Shown: piece after piece, positions 1 to 8,169 of the stretch
Numbering within the stretch: position 1 is the first letter of the stretch
How the letters are laid out: each line of letters begins with the position of its first letter
Assembly: GCA_030123625.1 (NCBI GenBank)
Contig: CP126121.1
Location: 3,202,179-3,266,178, forward strand
DNA length: 64,000 nt
Direction: 5' to 3'
From: Nitrospira sp.
Lineage (GTDB): Bacteria > Nitrospirota > Nitrospiria > Nitrospirales > Nitrospiraceae
Made by a program: the position numbers and the translations under genes
Notes under the pieces: generated by a model
Databases searched by the model: none
Seen by the model: only the letters and a program-made list of their open reading frames with translations
Told to the model about the DNA's origin: nothing

Positions 1-2
1 AT

Positions 3-191
3 AACGGGGATGTGGTTCAACTGATCGACGTCGTTGTGGGAGCGCGGGTGTTGTCCGGACGAATCATATGCAGCCACGAGAGCGAAGAGGTACGGTTTTT
101 CTCCCCATCTCAATTGCCGGCGCACATTGTTCCCCCTGCACGGCAACCCCTTGTCGATGCATTCGAAGGCCGATGCGGAGTCCTACGATAG
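3..191 (+). CDS. C-terminal end of a probable NUDIX hydrolase (5' truncated by window edge)
   Basis: An open frame enters from the left edge and stops with TAG at 189-191, 12 bases before the next gene. The visible 62 residues resemble the last strands of a NUDIX fold: a hydrophobic strand (VVQLIDVVVGARVLSG), a charged turn, then SEEVRFFSPSQLPAH. That last part matches the 'E-x-R-F-F-x-x-x-x-L-P' pattern common in the final third of NUDIX hydrolases. The NUDIX box itself would lie outside the window, so the call rests only on the tail. In a polysaccharide locus such a protein could hydrolyse GDP-mannose or another nucleoside diphosphate, but this cannot be decided here. Confidence 0.45.
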   Translation, partial: NGDVVQLIDVVVGARVLSGRIICSHESEEVRFFSPSQLPAHIVPPARQPLVDAFEGRCGVLR

Positions 192-203
192 GATGGACTC
201 GTA

Positions 204-1715
204 ATGACGCCATTCCGCGATCTTCTCGTGCTCGGTCTTGGACGGGGGCTCCAAGTCCTGGCGGGACTTGTCACGATCAAGACCGCGACGACGGTGTTGT
301 CGCCCGGTGAAGTCGGAAGCATGAACCAGCTGATGAGCCTGGCCATCCTGGGGACGTCGGCCTTGTTGATGCCCATGACCGCCTATATCGGTCGGGGGTG
401 CTTGGAATGGATGGATGCCGGAATACTAAGTCGCAGGCTGGGCTCCTATCTGCTTATTATCTTGGCTGTTGCTCTGCTAAGTGGCTCGGCCGTGTGGGCC
501 ATTCAGGTACAGATAGCGCTCGTTTCAGGTATGACTCCAGTGTGGGTCACGGGATTGGTCGTACTCTATACGGTCGGTTTTGCGCTCCATACGATGGGGA
601 CCTCAGGACTGAATCTTATAGGCCATCGATTCCTTTATATCTTGTTCGTGAATCTGGCGGCATGGGGAGGACTTCTCTTAGCAATATGGTGGTCGACACA
701 GAAAGCCAGTCCGGAGATGTGGTTGCTTGGAATCTTTTGCGGATTTCTTCTTTCGTCCCTTTCCTATGTCATCTTAAACCGCTGTGCCGGAGAATCTGTT
801 CATGTGGGCTCATCTCATCCGTCACGTGTGCTGCCATTCGATTGGCGGACATTATTCATGTTTGTGGGGCCCCAGGCGATCGCGTTCCTGTTTTTCTGGA
901 TCCAGACACAAAGTTATCGGTTTGTTCTGAGCTGGGTTGCCGACATTACGACCGTCGGCTTGTTTGCGGCCGGGTATATGATCTGTTCAGTACCGATGCA
1001 GACTTTTGAAAATTTATTCAACGAGTTTTACAGTCCGACGTTGTTTCGAGCCCTTAAAGGGCAAGACAGAGAAGGGATTGCGCGTGCGTGGAATGACTAT
1101 GCGGCAGCCTATATTCCCGCCGTCATTCTGTTTGGCGCGTTCTTAATCGGAAACGCAGCCTTTATGGTAAAACTTCTCTTAGGGGAACAGTTCCAAGCCA
1201 TAACGTCGATTCTCGTATGGTCTGCATTGACGGAGATCTTCCGGGCCATCTCCTCGACGCTTCACCATCTCGGTTTGGCGAAGGTCGATATGACGGTCAA
1301 TGTCTTGCCTGTCGTGCTTGGCGCGCTCGTCGCGCCCGGCCTCGTATATCTTCTGGCATTCTATGAGCCCCTGTTGGGGACGGCGTTGGCGCTTCTGGCA
1401 GCTGCGATGGTTGCATTTGCTGCTGTTATTCCTATCAGTCGTCGCGCTTTGCCGGTCGTATGGCCCGTGAGGCGAATCATGTCTGCTGCGGCATTATCCA
1501 TTCCATTGTGCCTGCTGGGACGTGCGATAGGTGCAGGATTCGGTGAATTGTCTGGAAGTAAGGCAGTCGTCGCGCTGGTGATCTCCGGACTCGCCATGGT
1601 GTTTCTGCAGTATGTCATGGCGAAAGAATGGATTCGTCAGGTTCGCCCCGTAGTAGAGAAAGCCTCCGAGGAAACCGGGGCTTGTCCTCAATATGGGACG
1701 AGCTCTCAAGGGTAA
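204..1715 (+). CDS. Wzx-type oligosaccharide flippase (MOP superfamily)
   Basis: A 503-residue, strongly hydrophobic protein with about 12 predicted membrane segments and short charged loops, the usual size and profile of Wzx/RfbX flippases that move undecaprenyl-PP-linked repeat units to the periplasm. The N-terminus (RDLLVLGLGRGLQVLAGLV) has the arginine-bearing first helix common in the family. A central cytosolic loop follows the pattern 'LFNEFYSPTLFRALKGQD', similar to the region after TM8 in MOP flippases. The stop codon overlaps the start of the next glycosyltransferase gene (TAATG), so the two are translationally coupled. An ABC-type exporter also occurs nearby (11119-13275), so the substrate of this flippase is open. 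Family assignment is by topology and context; no catalytic motif exists to confirm it. Confidence 0.75.
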   Translation: MTPFRDLLVLGLGRGLQVLAGLVTIKTATTVLSPGEVGSMNQLMSLAILGTSALLMPMTAYIGRGCLEWMDAGILSRRLGSYLLIILAVALLSGSAVWAIQVQIALVSGMTPVWVTGLVVLYTVGFALHTMGTSGLNLIGHRFLYILFVNLAAWGGLLLAIWWSTQKASPEMWLLGIFCGFLLSSLSYVILNRCAGESVHVGSSHPSRVLPFDWRTLFMFVGPQAIAFLFFWIQTQSYRFVLSWVADITTVGLFAAGYMICSVPMQTFENLFNEFYSPTLFRALKGQDREGIARAWNDYAAAYIPAVILFGAFLIGNAAFMVKLLLGEQFQAITSILVWSALTEIFRAISSTLHHLGLAKVDMTVNVLPVVLGALVAPGLVYLLAFYEPLLGTALALLAAAMVAFAAVIPISRRALPVVWPVRRIMSAAALSIPLCLLGRAIGAGFGELSGSKAVVALVISGLAMVFLQYVMAKEWIRQVRPVVEKASEETGACPQYGTSSQG

Positions 1716-2650
1716 TGTTCTTGGATTTTCGAGATGTTTCGCAACCGGTGATTTCCGTCGTGACACCGTCGCTCAATCATGGGCGCTTTCTGAGGCAAAC
1801 GATCGAAAGCGTGGCGGCGCAGACCTTCCGACGCTTTGAGCACATTGTCGTCGATGGAGGATCGACGGATGACACGGTGAAGATCCTGAAAGAATTTCCC
1901 CATCTGCGGTGGGTGTCTGAGCGGGATGGACACGTCATAGAGGCCTATCAAAAGGCGTTATCCATGGCGAGAGGTCGATACATCATCCAGTGCTGCGTCT
2001 CGGACGGTTTTCTCGATCCGAACTGGTTCAAAAAATGTGTTGAAGTCCTTGAGAAGGATGATGAGGTGTCCTTGGTATGGGGATTTGCTCAAACCATGTC
2101 GGAGGAGGGGGATTTGCTGAATGTTTCGTTTCAGGAGTTCTTTAACGATCCGCCGCCGCAGAAGCAAGACTTTCTGGCTTTTTGGCTTGTAAGCGGATTT
2201 CCGTTACCCGAAGGGAACTATTGCGTGAGAAGCGAGGTGATTCGAGCGTGGTTTCCCGATAGCCGGGCGAGTGGCTGGTTTCGAACCTGTCCGCATCTCG
2301 GATTCATGTACAAGTTTTTTACGGAAGGGTATAGCCCATATTTTATCCCGGTGGTCGCAAATTTCGGCCGCACGCATCGGGATCAGCGCAGTCAGCGTTT
2401 GAGCGATGTGGAGAAGCCCGGACAAGCCGCCTATCTCAAAGCTGTGAAAGAGTACGGCAAGAGCATTCTGAAACGGAGTATCGTTCATCGGTTCCGTAAC
2501 GGCGCGTCGCAGGTAATCGGGGAGATCCAGCCGCAGGACCTCTCTTCGCTGAGAAGGAATATGTGGCGACATCGACTGCTCCGCTCTCGTCTGCTCCGAC
2601 GCGATCCGTATACGCTGGCGTTGAAGCTCAAAGGACGAATATTCTGCTGA
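1715..2650 (+). CDS. Family 2 glycosyltransferase
   Basis: 311 residues from an ATG that overlaps the preceding stop (TAATG at 1713-1717). The GT-A nucleotide-binding start is clear: ISVVTPSLNHGRFLRQTIES, then an 'HIVVDGGSTDDT' motif near residues 45-56. The acidic metal-binding motif expected near residue 95 reads CCVSDGFLDP, a weaker form of the usual DxD/SDD. The protein should transfer a sugar from a nucleotide donor to a lipid-linked intermediate at the cytosolic membrane face. The C-terminal 60 residues are basic and arginine-rich, possibly for membrane attachment. A longer reading from 1628 would overlap the flippase gene by 87 bases and is less likely. Donor and acceptor cannot be inferred. 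Confidence 0.85.
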   Translation: MFLDFRDVSQPVISVVTPSLNHGRFLRQTIESVAAQTFRRFEHIVVDGGSTDDTVKILKEFPHLRWVSERDGHVIEAYQKALSMARGRYIIQCCVSDGFLDPNWFKKCVEVLEKDDEVSLVWGFAQTMSEEGDLLNVSFQEFFNDPPPQKQDFLAFWLVSGFPLPEGNYCVRSEVIRAWFPDSRASGWFRTCPHLGFMYKFFTEGYSPYFIPVVANFGRTHRDQRSQRLSDVEKPGQAAYLKAVKEYGKSILKRSIVHRFRNGASQVIGEIQPQDLSSLRRNMWRHRLLRSRLLRRDPYTLALKLKGRIFC

Positions 2651-2768
2651 CTGGAACCGTAGGGCGGATGAGCTCTTTCGTGATTGCAGTTGCATGTCAT
2701 GCCTGGCATGATGTGAAGACCGGTCTCGCGAGAGATATTCCACTACAAGTCGAGGAGAGATACTGGTC

Positions 2769-4328
2769 GTGATGGCTACGCCGCGCATGCCTTCCCGGAG
2801 GCTTGATGTGCTCTTCGTCAATGCGGATTCGTCGCTGCAGGCCTATCAGGGGCTGGCGAAGACCTATTCGGCGATCGAACCTCCCACATGGGCCTTGTTG
2901 CTCGCGCAGTCATGTCGAGCGAAGGGCTTCGGCGTGGCGATTTTGGATTGTGATGCGGAGAAATTGCCGCTGTCCGAGGCGGTCAACCGTATTCAGAGCG
3001 CGAATCCACGGCTGGTGGTGTTCGTCGTGTACGGACAAAATCCCAATTCCGGAACGACCGGAATGATCGGGGCCGGCACGCTCGCGAAAGAACTCAAGCA
3101 ACAACATCCGAATCTTCCCATTTGTTTCGTGGGATCCCATACCAGCGCATTGCCCATGGAGGTCCTGCAGCTTCCGTTCGTCGATTTTGTACTGCTGAAC
3201 GAGGGCGTGTATGCATTGCACAATCTGCTGCGGACGGATCTCCGTTCCGATTTGGACGCTGTGAAGGGAATTGGATATAAGGCAGGCAATTCCGGAGAAA
3301 CGCGCCGAGCAGTGTTGAACGAACCGCAAGGGGTCGTGCCGCAAGATCGGATGGACATCGATATGCCGGGTTATGCATGGGATCTCCTGCCGTACCGGTC
3401 ACGTCCGCTGGATATGTACCGAGCGCATTTTTGGCATGCCGAGTTCGATCATGAGAAGCGCACACCGTTCGCGGCGATCTACACGTCTCTGGGATGCACC
3501 TTTGCCTGTGATTTCTGCATGATTAACATCGTGAATCGGGTGGATAACGGAAGCGGGATCGATGCCTCTCAGTCACGGGGAATGCGGTTCTGGAGCGCGA
3601 AGTTGATCGCGGGTGAGCTCGAAAAGCTTGCGAAGATGGGGGTGGAGACCGTCCGCATCAGCGACGAAATGTTCTTCTTGAATCGTAAATATTACGAGCC
3701 CCTCTTGGGAGACATCATCGAACGCGACCTGCGGCTGCGGATGTGGGCCTACGCCAGAGTCGATACGGTACGCCATGAGTATATTGATTTGTTCCGGCGA
3801 GCGGGCATCAATTGGCTGGCCCTGGGGATTGAAGCCGGCAACCAAACGGTGCGTCAAGAGGTCTCAAAGGGGTCGTTTCAGGAGGTCAACATTCGGGCTG
3901 TTTGCGACAAGGTGCGGGCCGCCGGGATGAACATCATCAGCAACTACATTTTTGGCTTCCCCGACGATACGCTGGAGACGATGGGGGAAACATTGGATTT
4001 AGCGCTTGAACTGAATACCGAAATGGCCAATATGTATCCCTGTCAAGCCTTGCCGGGAAGTCCGATGTATCGTATGGCCAAACAGCAGGGATGGAAGTTG
4101 CCGGACAGCTATAGCGGATACGCTTTCCTGTCGTATGATAGCCACCCTCTTCCGACGAAACATGTGACGGCGGCGGAGGTGCTGAAGTTTCGGGATGAAG
4201 CATGGCAACAGTACTTCTCGAATCCCGCCTACTTGAAATTAGTTGAAGCGAAGTTCGGAGAGAAAGAACGGGTGAACGTCGAAGCCATGGCCGCAGTGCG
4301 GTTACGGCGGAAACTGCTCGGCGATTGA
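2769..4328 (+). CDS. B12-binding-domain radical SAM protein
   Basis: 519 residues. The first ~180 residues look like a cobalamin-binding Rossmann domain (LDVLFVNADSSL, ILDCDAEKLP, VVFVVYGQNPNSGTTG), without a clear DxHxxG motif. The radical SAM core follows, with Cys243, Cys247 and Cys250 in C-x3-C-x2-C (GCTFACDFC), then RISDEMFFLN, LGIEAGNQTV and IISNYIFGFPDDT strands typical of the partial TIM barrel. This class (BchE/hopanoid-like) does methylations, ring formation and other radical chemistry on lipids or sugars. Two starts are possible: GTG at 2769 (9 bases after GAGGAGAG at 2752-2759) or ATG at 2772. It sits between a glycosyltransferase and a heptose kinase-like gene, so a sugar or glycolipid substrate is plausible but unproven. 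Confidence 0.85.
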   Translation: MMATPRMPSRRLDVLFVNADSSLQAYQGLAKTYSAIEPPTWALLLAQSCRAKGFGVAILDCDAEKLPLSEAVNRIQSANPRLVVFVVYGQNPNSGTTGMIGAGTLAKELKQQHPNLPICFVGSHTSALPMEVLQLPFVDFVLLNEGVYALHNLLRTDLRSDLDAVKGIGYKAGNSGETRRAVLNEPQGVVPQDRMDIDMPGYAWDLLPYRSRPLDMYRAHFWHAEFDHEKRTPFAAIYTSLGCTFACDFCMINIVNRVDNGSGIDASQSRGMRFWSAKLIAGELEKLAKMGVETVRISDEMFFLNRKYYEPLLGDIIERDLRLRMWAYARVDTVRHEYIDLFRRAGINWLALGIEAGNQTVRQEVSKGSFQEVNIRAVCDKVRAAGMNIISNYIFGFPDDTLETMGETLDLALELNTEMANMYPCQALPGSPMYRMAKQQGWKLPDSYSGYAFLSYDSHPLPTKHVTAAEVLKFRDEAWQQYFSNPAYLKLVEAKFGEKERVNVEAMAAVRLRRKLLGD

Positions 4329-4376
4329 CTCGATGCCAACGCCTATGAGTGTGGAGCAAACAAGGAATCTTCCGGC

Positions 4377-5378
4377 ATGATCATTACACGAACACCGTTC
4401 CGCATTTCATTTTTCGGCGGCGGCACCGATTATCCGGCCTGGTATCAGGAGCATGGCGGGGTCGTGCTGGCGACTTCGATCGATAAATACTGTCATATCA
4501 GCTGCCGGTATCTTCCGCCTTTCTTCGAGCACCGGCACCGCATCGTCTATTCGATCATCGAAAATGTGCGCCGCGTCGAGGAGATCAAGCACCCTGCCGT
4601 CCGTGCCGTGCTTGCCTGGGCCGGGTGCGATGATCAGGGGCTCGAGATTCATCATGACGGCGACTTGCCTGCGCGATCAGGTCTCGGATCCAGTTCGTCC
4701 TTTACGGTCGGATTGATCCATGCCATCGCCGCTTTGCGGGGGAAGTATATTTCAAAAGACGAATTGGCCGCTCAAGCCATCAATATGGAGCAGCAGATCA
4801 TCAAGGAAAATGTCGGTTCGCAAGATCAGATCTCGGCCGCATTCGGCGGGTTCAACCGAATCGATTTCAAGCGGAACGATACGTTTCAAGTGTCGCCCAT
4901 CATCCTGACCAAAGACCGATTGCATGAGTTTCAGTCGCATTTGATGTTGTGTTTTACGGGGTTTTCAAGAATCGCCTCCGAGGTCGCCAAGTCCAAGATC
5001 GCGAACTTTAAGAGCCGCGAAACCGAATTGAAGCGCATGAAGGAGATGGTCGACGAAGCCATTCAAATCCTGCAGAGCCCGAGGACGCCGATCGAAGAAG
5101 TGGGCCGATTGCTCCACCAAAGCTGGCTCTGTAAGCGCAGCCTTTCGGGCCAGGTTTCGACGCCGGAGATCGATCATCTGTACGAGGAAGCCATGAGGGT
5201 GGGCGCTCTGGGAGGGAAGATTCTAGGGGCCGGCGGCGGGGGGTTTATGCTGTTGTTCGTCAAGCCCGGACTGCAATCGAAAGTGCACGAACGGCTGAAA
5301 CATCTGATACACGTGCCGTTCAGGTTTGAAACCACAGGCAGCCGAGTCGTGCTGTATCAGCCGCACGGCCTTTCCTAA
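4377..5378 (+). CDS. hddA: GHMP-family sugar kinase, D-glycero-D-manno-heptose 7-phosphate kinase-like
   Basis: 333 residues, the usual length of HddA-type kinases. The N-terminus ITRTPFRISFFGGGTDYPAW is the family signature. The GHMP phosphate-binding loop PARSGLGSSSSFTVG lies near residues 100-114, and the C-terminal GHMP motif LGAGGGGFMLLF near residues 282-293. The enzyme would phosphorylate C-1 of a heptose 7-phosphate (ATP donor, cytosol) in the GDP-D-glycero-D-manno-heptose route. The matching guanylyltransferase-like gene is at 9347-10048, which supports this reading. GmhA and GmhB partners are not in the window. L-fucokinase-like GHMP enzymes are an alternative. Confidence 0.8.
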   Translation: MIITRTPFRISFFGGGTDYPAWYQEHGGVVLATSIDKYCHISCRYLPPFFEHRHRIVYSIIENVRRVEEIKHPAVRAVLAWAGCDDQGLEIHHDGDLPARSGLGSSSSFTVGLIHAIAALRGKYISKDELAAQAINMEQQIIKENVGSQDQISAAFGGFNRIDFKRNDTFQVSPIILTKDRLHEFQSHLMLCFTGFSRIASEVAKSKIANFKSRETELKRMKEMVDEAIQILQSPRTPIEEVGRLLHQSWLCKRSLSGQVSTPEIDHLYEEAMRVGALGGKILGAGGGGFMLLFVKPGLQSKVHERLKHLIHVPFRFETTGSRVVLYQPHGLS

Positions 5379-5399
5379 CCCGCACTATTCATGAAGGCT

Positions 5400-5560
5400 T
5401 CTACTGCAACCGCCGACACGCCGCTGCGACAAGCCTGGCCACTAGTTTTACGCGGCCAGGCGGACGGGCTCGCCACTTGGGCCCTCAACATACTGTTTCA
5501 AGTATGCTTCGGGCCCTCGCGTCTCCACGCGCCCGTCTCGCGTGGCGTCTCAGCGGTTTC
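5400..5560. repeat. Highly structured intergenic region with stacked inverted repeats
   Basis: The 215-base gap between the kinase gene and the epimerase gene is packed with palindromes. CCTGGCC (5434-5440) pairs with GGCCAGG (5454-5460). GGGCCC plus CATACT (5479-5484, 5489-5494) pairs with AGTATG plus GGGCCC (5501-5506, 5511-5516). A CACGCG / CGCGTG pair follows at about 5526-5550. A 66-codon open frame runs through it (5391-5591) but has no recognisable protein character. This looks like a mobile or extragenic palindromic element, or a processed RNA structure between two cistrons. Confidence 0.5.
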
Positions 5561-5593
5561 GTCACGAACCCTCATGAACAGTGCGGGCTAAAC

Positions 5594-6571
5594 ATGATGC
5601 TGAAGCAAGATGCCTCCATATATGTCGCAGGCCATGCCGGTCTTATCGGCTCGGCGGTCGTTCGTCGATTGGAGCGGGACGGATATCGACCTCCGATCAC
5701 CAGACGGCGCAGCGAATTAGATCTAGAGGATGCCGGACAGGTGTCCGAGTTCTTCGAGAAGGTCCGTCCGGAGCATGTGGTTCTGGCTGCCGGCCGAGTC
5801 GGCGGAATAATGGAGAATCAGACATTCCCCGCTGACTTTATGGATGAAAATATGGCCATTCAGCTCAATGTGCTGAAGGCGGCACGAAAGGCCGGCGTGC
5901 GGAGACTGATTGTATTCGGCTCTTCCTGCATGTACCCCAGAGAATGTATTCAGCCGATGGCCGAGGATATGCTCTTGTCTGGCAAACCTGAACCGACGAG
6001 CTTGCCGTATGCGATTTCCAAGCTCGCAGGGACGTATCTGTGTCTGGCCTATAACAAACAAGACCACGAGACCCGCTTCATTCCAGTGATTCCGAACAGT
6101 GCCTATGGGCCATACGACAATTTTGACCCCAAATCGGCCCATGTCTTGTCCGCGCTTATGGCACGTTTCCATCAGGCCAAGATGAACAGCGACGAATCGG
6201 TCGCCTTATGGGGAAGCGGCTTGCCGAGACGGGAGTTCATTCACGCAGACGATATTGCTGCCGCCTGTGTGCATCTTCTAAGGCAAGACGATCTTGCGGT
6301 CGAGCTTCCCATCAATATTGGAGTGAGTCAGGATGTGTCGATTAAAGAACTGGCTGAATTGATCGCCGAAGTGGTGGGGTACAAGGGGCGGGTGGAATGG
6401 GACCGGACAAAACCTGATGGCGCGCCACGAAAACTGCTGGATAGTGCGAGGATTCAGTCGCTCGGCTGGAAACCACAGGTTGGGCTTGCCGAAGGCTTGT
6501 CGGAAACCTACCGGTGGTATGTGGGGCATGTCGAGACACAGGCCGTATCGATGCAGGGAGTGCGTAGGTAA
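5594..6571 (+). CDS. fcl: GDP-L-fucose synthase-like NAD(P)-dependent epimerase/reductase
   Basis: 325 residues from ATG 5594 (5597 is also possible). The NAD(P) loop is GHAGLIGSAVVRRL, with the GHxGxxGS form of Fcl/WcaG rather than the usual GGxGxxG. The pattern matches E. coli GDP-fucose synthase along its length: VLAAGRVGGI, the active-site cysteine in GSSCMYP, YAISK as the Tyr/Lys pair, SAHVL with the catalytic His, and KPDGAPRKLLD near the C-terminus. Fcl epimerises C3/C5 and reduces C4 of GDP-4-keto-6-deoxymannose. No GDP-mannose 4,6-dehydratase (gmd) gene is visible in the window. With the heptose genes on both sides it might instead act on a GDP-6-deoxy-heptose, as Fcl paralogues do in Campylobacter capsule loci. 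Confidence 0.8.
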   Translation: MMLKQDASIYVAGHAGLIGSAVVRRLERDGYRPPITRRRSELDLEDAGQVSEFFEKVRPEHVVLAAGRVGGIMENQTFPADFMDENMAIQLNVLKAARKAGVRRLIVFGSSCMYPRECIQPMAEDMLLSGKPEPTSLPYAISKLAGTYLCLAYNKQDHETRFIPVIPNSAYGPYDNFDPKSAHVLSALMARFHQAKMNSDESVALWGSGLPRREFIHADDIAAACVHLLRQDDLAVELPINIGVSQDVSIKELAELIAEVVGYKGRVEWDRTKPDGAPRKLLDSARIQSLGWKPQVGLAEGLSETYRWYVGHVETQAVSMQGVRR

Positions 6572-6665
6572 TCGATTAGGTCTTGGCTTCCGGCTCTGTA
6601 CGGTGATGGTTGAATGTGCGGGAACAGTGGCTGCGCACCGTGCGCAATATGCAAAGGGTAGGAAG

Positions 6666-7265
6666 ATGACGAAAGAAGAGTTGATTGCTTTTGAGGAAGA
6701 CATTGCGGTGTTGTTCAACGCGGGAAAGATTCGCGCGCCCATTCATTTATATTATGGGAATGAAGAGGCAATCATCCGAGTGTTTCGTAACATTCGCGCT
6801 CAGGATTGGGTGTTCTGCTCGTGGCGGTCCCATTATCAATGCTTGCTGAAGGGTGTACCGAAAGATCGCGTGCGAGATGAGATCTTGGCCGGACGATCGA
6901 TCTCCCTCTGTTTTCCCGAGCAGCGTGTGTTCTCCTCGGCCATCGTCGGTGGTGTCTTGCCGATCGCCGTCGGCGCAGCGATGTCGATCCAGCGGCGTAG
7001 CGAGGATGCGAAAGTCTACTGTTTCATGGGCGACATGACGGCGGAAACCGGGATCGCGCACGAGGCGATCAAATACAGCCGAAACCACCGCTTGCCGATC
7101 CACTTCATCGTCGAAGACAATGCCAAGTCCGTCTGCACCGATACCCGGGAGGCCTGGAATCAGCCTCGTCTGAGTTTTGAAGACGCAGCCGATGAGTACG
7201 TCAGTTACTACCGCTATGAAACGAAGTATCCGCATGCGGGCGCCGGCGTGCGGGTCCAGTTCTAA
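6666..7265 (+). CDS. TPP-dependent enzyme, E1 alpha-like subunit (short)
   Basis: 199 residues from ATG 6666, preceded by AGGAAG. The TPP-binding half of a dehydrogenase E1 alpha or transketolase is recognisable: an RAPIHLYYGNEEAI start, SSAIVGGVLPIAVGAAMS, then the TPP motif GDMTAETGIAHEAI and the end of the motif at HFIVEDNAKS near residues 140-150. The usual E1 alpha is about 320-360 residues, so this one is nearly a bare TPP domain. The partner beta half is at 7449-7985, with a palindromic repeat in between. Small split TPP enzymes of this type in sugar loci (for example AviB1/AviB2 of avilamycin biosynthesis) attach a two-carbon branch to a keto-sugar. Its place beside dideoxysugar-type genes makes that the leading hypothesis. 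Confidence 0.75.
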   Translation: MTKEELIAFEEDIAVLFNAGKIRAPIHLYYGNEEAIIRVFRNIRAQDWVFCSWRSHYQCLLKGVPKDRVRDEILAGRSISLCFPEQRVFSSAIVGGVLPIAVGAAMSIQRRSEDAKVYCFMGDMTAETGIAHEAIKYSRNHRLPIHFIVEDNAKSVCTDTREAWNQPRLSFEDAADEYVSYYRYETKYPHAGAGVRVQF

Positions 7266-7314
7266 CAGATGCGGAAAAACTCAATAGTCAGTAGGTGCTA
7301 ATGCAGAATAACTT

Positions 7315-7436
7315 CAGGATGCTCAAAAAGGCTGTCCAGCAAGGCCGCAGCGAGCGAGGAGGCGAGGCGTACGCTTCGGTACGTTGAGCCTCTGAGCGAT
7401 GCGAGAACGAAGCTGGCGGACTTTTTCAGCGTCCTG
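7315..7436 (+). repeat. Palindromic intergenic repeat, copy 1 (122 bp)
   Basis: The ends form an imperfect inverted repeat: 17 bases at 7315-7331 (CAGGATGCTCAAAAAGG) against the complement of 7420-7436, with three mismatches. The interior is self-complementary around a central CGTACG-like region. The reverse complement of 29515-29637 aligns to this element over its full length. It sits in the gap between the two TPP-enzyme subunit genes and ends 12 bases before the beta ATG. No transposase is inside, so it behaves like a MITE or REP-type element. Confidence 0.8.
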
Positions 7437-7448
7437 TCAAGGAGAGAC

Positions 7449-7985
7449 ATGAAATATTTTGACGAGCTGAAGCGTTCCATGAACTTCCTGGCCCAAGACC
7501 CGCGGACTGTTTTTCTCGGACAAGCGGTGTCCGTTGCCGGCACGGCGATGAGCAACACGCTCAAGGAGGTGCCGCCGGATCGCTTGATCGAGCTTCCGGT
7601 CGCGGAGGAAATGCAGATGGGGATGACGAACGGCTTCGCCCTAAGCGGGCTCATTCCCGTGAGCATTTTCCCGCGATGGAATTTCCTGCTCTTAGGGATC
7701 AATCAACTGGTCAACCACTTGGATAAAATCCACGTCATGTCCAACGGGGGGTACAAGACCAAGGCGATTATCCGGACGGGAATCGGCTCCCAGCGTCCGC
7801 TTCATCCGCAGCATCAGCATGTGGGTGACTTTACCGAAGCGATCCGCATGATGTGCAGCACGATTGAAGTCATTCGGTTGGAAGAACCGAAAGACGTGTT
7901 CCCTGCCTATGAGTGGGCGCTGCTGCGTGACGATGGACGCAGTACCATCGTGGTCGAGTACGGAGACTATTACAACGAAAAGTAG
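7449..7985 (+). CDS. TPP-dependent enzyme, E1 beta / transketolase pyrimidine-domain subunit (short)
   Basis: 178 residues from ATG 7449, with AAGGAG just upstream. The sequence matches the pyrimidine-binding (PP) domain of E1 beta or transketolase. It has FLGQAVSVAGTAMSNTL, the glutamate-bearing ELPVAEEMQMGMTNGFA in which the conserved Glu activates the cofactor aminopyrimidine, then SIFPRWNFLLLGINQLVNH and RTGIGSQRPLHPQHQH. The C-terminal domain of full E1 beta (about 320 residues) is missing, as in its partner. The two halves should form an alpha2beta2 cytosolic enzyme. Whether it uses pyruvate as two-carbon donor cannot be read from the sequence. Repeat DNA separates it from its partner, but both frames are intact. 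Confidence 0.75.
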   Translation: MKYFDELKRSMNFLAQDPRTVFLGQAVSVAGTAMSNTLKEVPPDRLIELPVAEEMQMGMTNGFALSGLIPVSIFPRWNFLLLGINQLVNHLDKIHVMSNGGYKTKAIIRTGIGSQRPLHPQHQHVGDFTEAIRMMCSTIEVIRLEEPKDVFPAYEWALLRDDGRSTIVVEYGDYYNEK

Positions 7986-8029
7986 CTGCGTTGTCGTTAT
8001 ACACAGCGACGTTAGTCACAGCAGTGTCT

Positions 8030-8091
8030 GTCATTCCCGCGAAAGCGGGAATCCAGATCAGGAGTGGATTCCGGGTCAAGCCCGGAATGAC
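8030..8091. repeat. REP-like repeat with GTCATTCC...GGAATGAC ends
   Basis: Outer ends GTCATTCC and GGAATGAC are complementary. Inside are two hairpins, ATTCCCGC-GAAA-GCGGGAAT (8033-8052) and TTCCGGG-TCAAG-CCCGGAA (about 8070-8087). This resembles the dRS3-like/REP element with ATTCCC...GGGAAT ends seen in many proteobacterial and other genomes. It occupies the gap between the TPP beta gene and the aminotransferase-fold gene. No promoter was identified in the remainder of the gap (7986-8169). Confidence 0.75.
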
Positions 8092-8169
8092 GAACAGACC
8101 AGAATTATGTCGCCATGTTTAGAACGCTCACATCTATGTCGCTTGACCCATGAGAGCAAATAGGCACAT

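Noticed and set aside
398-1009. 203-codon + frame inside the flippase gene
   Set aside because: Overlaps the Wzx-like frame throughout and lacks the membrane-protein pattern of the true frame.
5391-5591. 66-codon + frame between the kinase and epimerase genes
   Set aside because: Runs through palindromic intergenic DNA, has no ribosome-binding site that stands out and no protein-like pattern.
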